A DNA stretch of 64,000 nucleotides from Plotosus lineatus (taxonomy: Eukaryota; Chordata; Actinopteri; Siluriformes; Plotosidae). The position numbers and the translations under genes were made by a program. The DNA is taken from contig CM045734.1 in the NCBI GenBank assembly GCA_024760905.1, forward strand, positions 1,115,467 to 1,179,466, given 5' to 3'. This document shows, piece after piece, positions 11,501-22,800 of this stretch (positions within the stretch are counted from its first letter, which is position 1; each line of letters starts with the position of its first letter). The notes under the pieces were generated by a model. The model was given only the letters and a program-made list of their open reading frames with translations. It ran no database searches and was not told where the DNA came from.

Positions 11501-14500
11501 TTCATTGGAGTAAATACGCATATTTATAGAATAAAAAGTAAATGGTTGCAATAGGCACATGAACTGATCACATGACCAGGCATCACCTTCTGGTTACGAA
11601 GGCAGTCCAAAATGCTGGGAGACACATGATAAGTTTGGTATGCCAAATGCAGATAAATGATAAATAGCTTCGTGTAACAGACTTCAGAAGATGGAGTTTT
11701 GGATAAAATCAGGCTCTGGCCGAGTGTACAGTCTGCAGATATTGTGAACTAACTAGTACAAACTGTGAAGTGTTCACCAGAACAGATGAAGGCCAACAGG
11801 TTTTTAGAGTCTTGTATCTATTTTGTCAGAGAATGGTGCAAGAAATGACAGTGAAATCTTGCCGAACTGAAAGTGTTCTCATGGTAAGGTTTAATACTAA
11901 CGTGCAGATGGTGATGCTGATGCCTGATCTATGTGTGGCTCAGGGCGAGTCCAGTCAAGTGAAGCTCAATGTTAAATGTTCAGTGTTGGAACACAGTTAT
12001 GGCAATGGAACAGCGATTTTTAAGTACAAAGAAGATAATCAGTACAGTAGTTGGGAAATGTAGAAGATTTTGGTTTTAACCCTCAAGCGACCAAGCTATT
12101 TCGGCGACTAATATGACCGAGTGGGGTCATTAGTGATCCCAGTGACTTTATATCGGAATATTTCTATATAACTGATTGTTTTAAGGTTCTTCATATTTAT
12201 TTCACTCTTAATATATCTGCCCATCATCTTATGTAATAAGGTATGGAATTTTATATATTTTTACAAAAAAGCAAAAACACACAATGATGGAACAATACAG
12301 TGGAGCCTCGGTACTCGAACTTAATCCGTTCCAGATGGCTGTTCGGATTCCGATTTGTTCGGATTCCCAATCCGCTTTCCCCATTCTTTTCCTTTCGGCT
12401 TTTCCCTTCAGATGCCGCCACAGCGAATCATCTGCCTCCATCTCATCCTATCCTTTGCATCTTCTTCTCTTACACCAACGACCTTCATGTCCTCCTTCAC
12501 CACATCCATGAATCGTCTCTTTGGTCTTCCTCTAGGCCTTCTTCCTGGTAGTTCCAGCCTCAGCATCCTACTACCAATATACTCACTATCCCTCCTCTGT
12601 ACATGTCCAAACCATCTTAATCTAGCCTCTCTGACTATGTCTCCAAAACATCTTACATGTGCTGTCCCTCTGAAGTGCTCATTCCTAATCCTATCCATCC
12701 TCGTTACTCCCAAAGAGAACCTCAACATTTTCATCTCTGCTACCCCCAGCTCTGCCTCCTGTCTTTTCCCCAGGGCCACTGTTTCTAAACCATACAACAT
12801 CATTGGCCTCAACATCGTCTTGTACACTTTTCCTTTCATTCTTGTCGATACCTTCCTATCACACATCACACCGGACACTTTTCTCCAACCATTCCAACCT
12901 GCCTGCACATGCTTCTTCACCTCTTTTCCACACTCTCCATTGCTCTGGATTGTTGAGCCTAAGTACTTAAAATCCTCCACCTTATCTGTGCTCCCTGTAA
13001 CCTCACCGTTCCTCTTGCGTCCTTGTCATTCATGCACATGTATTCTGTCTTACTGAGGCTCACTTTCATTCCCCTCCGATCCAGGGCATAACTCTACCTC
13101 TCTAGATTTTCCTGCACTTGTTGTCTGCTCTCACTACAGATCACAATGTCATCTGCAAACATCATAGTCCATGGGGAATCTTGTTTAACCTCGTCTGTCA
13201 GCCTGTCCATCACCATAGCAAACAAGAATGGGCTCAGAGCTGACCTTTGATGCAGTCCCACCTCCACCTTGAACTCTTCTGTCACACCGACAGCACACGT
13301 CACCACTGCCTTACATCTCTCATGCATGTCCTGCACCACTCTAACATACTTCTCTGCCACTCTAGACTTCCTCATGCAATACCACAGTTCCTCTCTCGGC
13401 ATCCTGTCATATGCTTTCTCCAGATCCACAAAGGCACAATGCAGCTCCGTCTGACCTTCTCTGTACTTCTCCATTAGCATCCTCAAGTCAAACACTGCAT
13501 CTGTGGTGCTCTTTCTTGGCATGAAACCAAACTGTTGTTCACAAATGCTGACCTCTGCTCTTAGTCTAGCTTCCACTATTCTTTCCCATAACTTCATCGT
13601 ATGGCTCATCAACTTTATCCCTCTATAGTTGCCACAACTCTGCACATCTCCCTTGTTCTTAAAGATGGGCACCAGCACACTTCTCCTCCACTCCTCTGGC
13701 ATCCTCTCACTCTCTAAGACCTTGTTCAATATTCTTGTCAGAAAATCTACTGCTACCTCTCCCAGACACTTCCATACCTCCACCGGTATGTCATCAGGAC
13801 CAACTGCCTTTCCACTCTTCATCCTCTTCAATGCCGTCCTCACTTCACCCTTACTAATCTTTGCTACTTCCTGGTCCTCAACAGTCACCTCTTCTACTCT
13901 TTTTTCTCTCTCATTTTCCTCATTCATCAGCTCTTCAAAGTACTCTTTCCATCTTCCCAGCACACTTCTGTCATCAGTCAATACATTTCCCTCTCTGTCC
14001 TTAATCACTCTAACTTGCTGCACGTACTTCACATCTCTATTTCTCTGCTGTGCCAACCTGTATAAATCATGTTCTCCCTCTTTACTTTCCAACCGAGCAT
14101 ACAAGTCATCATGCGCCCTCTGTTTGGCCTTTGACACCGCTACCTTCGCCTTACACTGTGTCTCCCTGTACTCCTGTTTACTCTCTTCGGTTCTCTTAAT
14201 GTCCCACTTCTTCTTAGCTAACCTCTTCCTTTGTACACACTCTTGCACTTCCTCATTCCACCACCAAGTCCCCTTAGCGACTTTCCTTCCAGATGACACA
14301 CCAAGTATTCTCTTACCTGTCTCCCTGATCACATTAGCTGTAGTTATCCAGTCATCTGGAAACACTTCCTGACCACCCAAAGCCTGTTTCAACTCCTCCT
14401 TGAAGACAACCCGACACTCTTCCTTTTTCAGCTTCCACCACTTTGTCTTCTGTTCTGCCTTTGCCTTCTTCACCTCACCATCAGCATCATCCTGCACACC

Positions 14501-15903
14501 ACCATCCTATGCTGTTTGGCAACACTCTCACCCACTACTACTTTGCAGTCACTGACTTCCTTCAAATTACATCGCCTACACAAGATGTAGTCTACCTGTG
14601 TGCTCCTACCTCCACTTTTATAAGTCACTCCATGTTCCTCTCTCTTCTAGAAGAAAGTATTCACCACAGCCATTTCCATCCTTTTTGCAAAATCTACCAA
14701 CATCTGTCCTTTTGCGTTCCTGTCCTGGATACCAAACCTACCCATCACTTCCTCGTCCCCTCTGTTTCCTGCACTAACATGTCCATTGAAGTCTGCCCCA
14801 ATGACCACTTTTTCACCTCTGGGTCCTCTGCATCACTTCATCTAACTCACTCCAGAATCTCTCCTTCTCTTCTCGCTCACATCCTGCCTGTGGGGCATAA
14901 GTACTAACAACATTGAACATCACGCCTTCAATTTCTAACTTAAGACTCATCACTCTGTTTGACACTCTTTTCACTTCTAGAACATTCCTGACAAACTTCT
15001 CCTTCAAGATGACTCTGACTCCATTTTTCTTCACATCCACACCATGAAAAAACAGCTTAAACCCTTCTCCCAAGCTTCTAGCCCTACTACCTGGTCTCCT
15101 GAACACACAGTATGTCCACCTTCCTCCTCTGCATCATGTCAGTTAGCTTTCTACCTTTTCCTGCCATGGTTCCAGCAGTCAAAGTCCCTACTTTCAGTCC
15201 TAGACTCATGTCTTTCCTCTTCTCTCTCTGTCTACGGACACGCCTCCCGCCGCTCCTTCCTCGACCAACAGTAGTCCAATTTCCACCAGCATCCTGTTGG
15301 TTAACAGCACTGATGGCGGTCGTTGTTAATCCGGGCCTCCACCGATCCGGTATGTCATTCTTTCTTGTGATTCACATATTTTATTTGGCATTTGTTTTAC
15401 GCCGGATGCCCTTCCTGCCGCAACCCTCTGCATTTCTCCGGGCTTGGGGCCAGCATGAGGGAGAGACACTGGTTTGTTCCCACTCTTCGAGGCTGCATTC
15501 CCCATTACAGTAAATGGTCTTGATCCATTCCATCGTCCTTTGAACAGAAGTTAACGATACTGTAACTCATACAATAGGTCCACAAGTTAAGTGAAAAAAT
15601 TATTGAATACAGTACATTATGTTATGGTCTGTGTTGTGAGAGACTCTTTATCTGCACTGTGGATTTTTTATGGTCTCACAAAAGAGTTGAAATGGGCGTT
15701 GGAGAGGGGCGTGGCTACCACACACAGGGTGAAACGCTAAACAAAAATACCTGATTCCATTTAATCACGGGCTATAAAGACTAGCAGCGCTCTTCCCTGT
15801 CTCTCTCTCTCTTTGTCTCTCTCTCTCTCTCACACAAAAACACTCGCTCTCTCTTTCTTTCTTACACACACAACATACACTCTCTCTCTCTCTCTCTCTC
15901 TCT

Positions 15904-15945
<42 letters not shown>

Positions 15946-15980
15946 CGAGAGAGAGAGTGTTTTTGTGTGTGTATGTGTGT

Positions 15981-16016
<36 letters not shown>

Positions 16017-17982
16017 GAAGAGCGCTGCTAGTTTTTATAGCATGCGATTAAATGGAATCAGGTGTGTTTGTTTAGCATTTCACTCCACGTGTGGCACCCA
16101 CTCCCCTCTCCAATGCGTATTTCAACGTGCAACTCTTTTGAGACCATAAAAATCCACAGTGCTGTTAAAGCATAAGAACAATAAAGATAAGAATTTTAAC
16201 CTTTGTAGTGGTGAGCAGTTGGCATACGTAAATGTTGGAAAGGGTGAGAAGAACTGAATTCCCTTCTATAATAGAGAGGGACATAGGAAAACGGATTCCC
16301 TTCCAAACAGCTTCAGGAAAATCAGCCAAAAGGTGTTTTTTCTCTTGCTACCGCTTTGCATGGATGACTCTTCTCCCGGATGTCTTTTCTCTTCTTGAAG
16401 AACATTTCTAACGTGGCTTGTTTCTGCCTTCTTTTCAAATCCTTACGGAAGTGGCTCATGACCTCATACAGTGGGGCCTTGGAATCCGAACGCTCTAGAG
16501 TCTGAACAAATCGGAATCCGAAAAAAAAATCCGTGAATTCTTCCGTCCGGGAAACCGAACAAAAACCGGAAGTTGAACTCGAGAAACACGCAAGAAAAAA
16601 TGAGACCGAGAGGGAAGAAAAGCATAAGAACAATAAAGATAAGAATTTTAACCTTTGTAGTGGTGAGCAGTTGGCATACGTAAATGTTGGAAAGGGTGAG
16701 AAGAACTGAATTCCCTTCTATAATAGAGAGGGCATAGGAAAACGGATTCCCTTCCAAACAGCTTCAGGAAAATCAGCCAAAAGGTGTTTTTTCTCTTGCT
16801 ACCGCTTTGCATGGATGACTCTTCTCCCGGATGTCTTTTCTCTTCTTGAAGAACATTTCTAACGTGGCTTGTTTCAGCCTTCTTTTCAAATCCTTACGGA
16901 AGTGGCTCATGACCTCATACAGTGGGGCCTTGGAATCCGAACGCTCTAGAGTCTGAACAAATCGGAATCCGAAAAAAAAATCCGTGAATTCTTCCGTCCC
17001 GGAAACCGAACAAAAACCGGAAGTTGAACTCGAGAAACACGCAAGAAAAAATGAGACCGAGAGGGAAGAAAAGTGTGCGACTTCCGGAAGTTGTTGATAC
17101 TATGTATCACCCTAAAAGCTGTCCTGGGGAAGTCTGGAAGTTGTTGATACAGTACTGTGTATGTAAAGCTAATGCCAGCGCTAAAACACTAAAGCTATCT
17201 ATTCACTAACACCATATACCACCTCCAGCGACAAATATGATTTAGAGTACCGAACAAAAAACCCACAGATTGGCTTATAGGCACAACCGCCTAAACGAAG
17301 CTGAAGAGGATGCATGTGTATATGTACATAAGTTAAGCTAAAGCGCTAAAGCTAAGCTAAATCGTGAGTAGCGCTGTGAACACCTTTAACTATGCAGTCA
17401 AGAGCCACTTCAGTAAGGTTTTGAAAAGAAGGCACGAACAAGCCACGTTAGAAATGTTCTTCAAGAAAAGTAGGAACATCCGGAAGAATAGTTATCCATG
17501 CAAAGCAGTAACAAGAGAAAGAAACACCTTTGGCTGATTTACCTGAAGCTGTTATGGAATGGAATCTGCTTTCCTCGATCGCTCTCTGTTATGGAAGGAA
17601 ATCCTCTGCCTCTCTTCTTCTCCAACTTTTACGTATACCAACTGTTCACCACCATAAAGGTTAAATTTCTTATCTTTATTGTTCTTATGCTTTAACAGTA
17701 CTGTATGTTATGGTCGCTTACAAATGAGTTGTTCATTGAAATGCGCGTTGGAGAGGGGCACAAGCACAACTGATTCCATTTAATTTAGCTAGGCTAAAGT
17801 GCGAGCAGTGCTGTGAAAACCTTTAACTATGCTTTTATGAGCCTAAACAATCAAACAATCTAAACAAAAGCAGCCATTTAAGACAGAAACACAAACCACC
17901 ACAAAAATAAAGTGTACTTCTAATAACCCGAGAAGTCGCCTCACACACGACTGGGTTGTGAAACTGAATGTGACGCTCTGCT

Positions 17983-18039
<57 letters not shown>

Positions 18040-18283
18040 CATGGGTTCAGCTGCTTAATAGTGAGACAAACATGAGTTGCTTGCAATGAAGGAAAATGAT
18101 AAACAAAAACGTTTAAACTTTCGTTTATATGTGTACTTACTGTTACTTGGGGGGGGAGAGAGAGCGAGAGAGAGAGAGAGAGAGAGAAGAGCACTGCTAG
18201 TCTTTGTAACTCGTAATTAAATGGAATTAGGTGTGCTTGTTTCGTGCTTCGCCACGCCACTCTCCAATGCGCATTTCATGCAT

Positions 18284-18318
<35 letters not shown>

Positions 18319-18742
18319 TGCGTGTGTGTGTGTAAGGGATGGGTTCAGCTGCTCGATAGTGAGACACAGACATGGACAATGAGCGCTGCTAGTCTTTATC
18401 GCCCGTGATTAAATGGAATCAGGTGTGTTTGTTTAGCACTTCGCCACGCCCCTCTCCAACGCGTCACTCATTTGTAAGAGACCATAAAAATTCACAGTGC
18501 AGTTAAAGGGTTTCTCACAACACAGACCATAACATAGTGTACTGTAGTCAACAATTTTTTCACTTAATTTGCGGACCTGTGGTATGAGTTACAGTACTGT
18601 TAACTTCTGTTCAAAAGATGACGGAACAGATTAAGACCATTTACATTACTTGTAATGGGAAAAGCGGATGGGAATCCAAACAAATCAGAGCCCAAACAGC
18701 TATCTGAAACAGATTAAATTCGAGTACCGAGGCTCCCCTGTA

Positions 18743-18814
<72 letters not shown>

Positions 18815-19853
18815 AAATGTATGTGTATATATTTTTAATGTTTACACGTGTGGTACTGCAACAAAGCAGGCAGATGCTAAGAGTTAGGACTTCACCCAGC
18901 ATGGCCTCGACTCGTTACTGCTGTCCAATCGTAAAAGCTAACCCAAGTGACTTCCCCCTCAGTCTCTTATTTGCTTGCACTATAATTATGTATAATGAGT
19001 GTCTTTTTTAGAACTAAAAATAAAACCACAAACAAAAGGAGCTTTACATGGACAATAATCTTAAAATGGTCTCTGCAAATGCGGCTCTCGGGCGGGTTTA
19101 AACCAAATCTGCTCTCGATATATTTCTGAACCATTTAGCTCACCTTTTTCTGGACAGTTTTTCTGCATGCGAGTCCTGGGTTTTAATAATTTCTGGAACT
19201 TGATAAAAGCTCTTGTTTTTTTTTCCTCTTTCTGTGCGATCAGAGATTTCAGGACATTTTATCTCTTTGAGTGTATGATGTCTTCATGTGACCACAACAA
19301 TGGTGCTGGGATAGTGTTGTGTGTGTTGTTCGTCCTTCGAGGTCGATGACTTCATATCAGATCGATGATCTGGTATGGTTGAAGTCATGATTTGCGCTTC
19401 ACTTGGATTTAGCCTTGTTTTGTTTACTGGATGTGAAGAGCATTGCAAATAATCTTTACCAGAATAGAGTTTAGCAAAATATATGCAGTCGGCCCCCAAT
19501 TTACGAAGACCCCTTTGTATGAAATCCCTGGATTACGAAAAACATTTTCTTGAGTTTCCGTCCCCTAAATACGAAACAACCCCCTCTTGCGAAAAGAAAT
19601 TCAAACGCGGCTGTCTCTCAACGTCCCGCCCCGCTGGCCTCCCAGATAGAGACAGAAGGAAGCTTCACGCTTTAGTTTTTAGTTTAATTTTTTTAAGTTG
19701 TTTTAATACAGTAAATGTTTAATAAATGTGGGCGCATTTGAGCTCATCTGGAATTCCGATCCCTCAAGGAATCAAATTAAAGTTGAGTTTGTCAAGCAGG
19801 GAATGCGCTTTGAATTCACATCTTGTGGGTGTGGCCTGCAGCACGCGCATGTG

Positions 19854-19889
<36 letters not shown>

Positions 19890-22800
19890 AATAACGCTTT
19901 AGTTTTTAGTTTAGTTTTTTAAGTTGTTTTACTTCAGTAAATGTTTAACAAATGTGGGTGCATTTGAGCTCATCTGGCATCCCGATCCCTCAAGGATTTA
20001 AATTAAAGATGAGTTTGTCAAGCAGTGAATGCACTTTGAATTCACGTCTTGTGGGCGTGGCCCACGGAATGAGAGAGGTGTGTCTGTGAGTGTTAATAAA
20101 AATGTTTAATAATGGTTTAATTAATACATATGTTAATAAAATGGTTTAATTGTTTAATGAATAATTTTCTTTTACTTTTAGCACATATTTCATACAAAAT
20201 TGGTGTACTTTTATCATTTTTAAAGGGTTTATGGGGTTTATCCAGTCCAAGGACTGGGGACTTGGAACAAATTAGGCGTTTAACATGTAAGATGCGACCC
20301 CTACTAAAGAAATCCCCGCTATACAAAACGGGCTCTGGAACAGATTAATTTCGTAAATTGGGGGCCGACGATACACTGGTCCTTTTCAAAAAATTAACAT
20401 ATTGTGATAAAGTTCATTATTTTCTGTAATGTACTGATAAAAAATAAACTTTCATATATTTTAGATTCTTTGCACACCAACTGAAATATTTCAGGTCTTT
20501 TATTGTTTTAATACTGATGATTTTGGCATACAGCTCATGAAAACCCAAAATTCCTATCTCAAAAAATTAGCATATCATGAAAAGGTACTCTAAACGAGCT
20601 ATTAACCTAATCATCTGAATCAACCAATTAACTCTAAACACCTACAAAAGATTCCTGAGGCTTTTAAAAACTCCCAGCCTGGTTCAGTACTCAAAACCGC
20701 AATCATGGGTAAGACTGTCAACCTGACTGCTGTCCAGAAGGCCAACATTGACACCCTCAAGCAAGAGGGTAAGACACAGAAAGAAATCTCTGAAAGAATA
20801 GGCTGTTCCCAGAGTGCTGTAACAAGGCACCTCAGTGGGACGTCTGTGGGAAGGAAAAAGTGGCAGAAAACGCTGCACAACCAGAAGAGGTGACCGGACC
20901 CTGAGGAAGATTGTGGAGAAGGGCCGATTCCAGACCTTGGGGGACCTGTGGAAGCAGTGGACTGGGCTACAGGTGCCGCATTCCCCAGGTCAAGCCACTT
21001 TTGAACCAGAAACAGCGGCAGAAGCGCCTGACCTGGGCTACAGAGAAGCAGCACTGGACTGTTGCTCAGTGGTCCAAAGTACTTTTTTCGGATGAAAGCA
21101 AATTTTGCATGTCATTCGGAAATCAAGGTGCCAGAGTCTGGAGGAAGACTGGGGAGAAGGAAATGCCAAAATGCCTGAAGTCCAGTGTCAAGTACCCACA
21201 GTCAGTGATGGTCTGGGGTGCCATGTCAGCTGCTGGTGTTGGTCCACTGTGTTCTATCAAGGGCAGGGTCAATGCAGCTAGCTATCAGGAGATTTTGGAG
21301 CACTTCATGCTTCCATCTGCTGAAAAGCTTTATGGAGATGAAGATTTCATTTTTCAGCACGACCTGCAGCTTTGTCACTTGTCACGTCACACTTGTGTTT
21401 CCGTACTCTATCTACGATCATTCAGTGTGTTGAGAGCCCAGTATAATAAGACCCATGCCGTGATTGGACAGTGTGGATTCTCGTTCGGCCGCCGAAGCAG
21501 CCTCATAGTATACCCATTTATTTAGTTTACCACTACAGCACTGTCTAAAAGGATATGAAAAGAATTTTACATCAGTCATTCCACCATTCGGAAAACTGTT
21601 TATAAGTGGACGCTGTCCCCAAGCTCGGCTTTGGCCGTGCAAGCAAGTTCACCCCCAGAGCAGACCGCAAGATGCTAAAAGAAGTCATAAAATATCATCA
21701 CGCGAGCTACAGCAGGCTCTCACTCCTGTTAATGTGAAAACACCTGACTTTACTATCAGAAAGAGACCACACAAGTTTGACCTTCATGGGAGGAGTACAA
21801 ACCTTTGCTCTCTTAAAAGAATATTAAGATGATACTGAAGTTCGCCAGAGAGAACGTAGACAAAGACCAGGTCTTCTGGGATAATGTTCAGATGAGTCAA
21901 AAGTTTAATTATTTTGATAACAGAACCGAAAATATGTTAATTGGAAACAAAATACAGCATTCCAGGGAAAGAACCTCATACCAACTGAGAAGCGACGAGG
22001 TGGAAGTGTTATGGTTTGAGGACGCTCCACCATGAATTCTACTGTGGATCAGATGGGGCTTCAACATGTGGAACCATCTGTAAAAAATTTAAGCCGAACC
22101 TGAACCGGACACTGCAACATGACAATGACCCAAAACATAAACTGGAAACTAAGAAGTGGAGAGTCCTAGAATGGCCTGGTCTAAGTCCAGATCTTAATCC
22201 CATTGGGATGCTGTGGGGTGACTTGAAACGGGCTGTGCATGCAAGAAACCTCTGAAACATCTCACAGCTGAAAGGATTCTTCATTGAGGACTGGGGCAAC
22301 CTTTCCTCAGTTCGATGTGAGAGACTGATAGATGATAGAAGAATCGTCTCACTGAAGTTATTTCACTAAAAGGGGATAGCACTAGTTATTAGGGGGTTGG
22401 TGTCCTATTTTCCCCCCATGGAAATATGCTTTGTTCTTATCCTTTGTTTGATGAGTACATTTATACTAATTTATGTTGTTTAATTACAGGTACAAATAAA
22501 TCACTTTCTTTTCCATAAATCAATAAAAACAAGATTGGATATTATTATTCGTAATAAAGAGCTGACTATTTCATGAGGTGCCCTGATTTTTTTTTTTTTT
22601 CACTTTACTGTATGTGTGTTTTATTAGTGTTTGGCCAACAGTTGGATTTGATTTTTACCTTTTTTTTTGTATTTCTTTCATACAGACCAAGGTGTTGAGA
22701 GTGCCGTGTTATTAGGACATCAGGATTCTGTCTGGGATCTGGCATACTCATCCGACCTAAAACGCCTGGCGTCTTGCTCAGCAGACGGGACTGTGCGTAT

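Larger units (their letters stand above)
12298..18740. mobile_element. Large Tigger/pogo-like element (family B) with nested LINE and internal duplications
   Basis: Left end CAGTGGAGCCTCGGTACTCG after TA (12296-12297); right end is the inverted CGAGTACCGAGGCTCCCCTG before TA (18741-18742). It contains the nested RTE LINE 12386-15497, which splits the left arm between matching sequence. A minus-strand frame at 16322-16633 ends SHFRKDLKRRQKQATLEMFF, resembling the C-terminal tail of Tigger transposases. No DDE domain remains. The interior holds a long hairpin (15640-16165), a 452-bp tandem duplication (16169-17072), an inverted partial copy (about 17400-17700) and further GA and GT repeats. Confidence 0.75.

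Noticed and set aside
11770..12063. 97-codon open frame in a STRN4 intron
   Set aside because: No recognisable motif, no neighbouring exons in phase, and it lies in AT-rich intron sequence.
12070..12135. piggyBac-like element end at TTAA
   Set aside because: One possible end (TTAACCCTCAAGCGACC) is visible but no inverted partner or second TTAA was found.
12355..13056. 233-codon plus-strand frame
   Set aside because: It is the antisense shadow of the RTE LINE C-terminal region.
13629..14372. 247-codon plus-strand frame
   Set aside because: Antisense to the RTE reverse transcriptase, whose FADD and SHTMKLWER motifs are on the minus strand.
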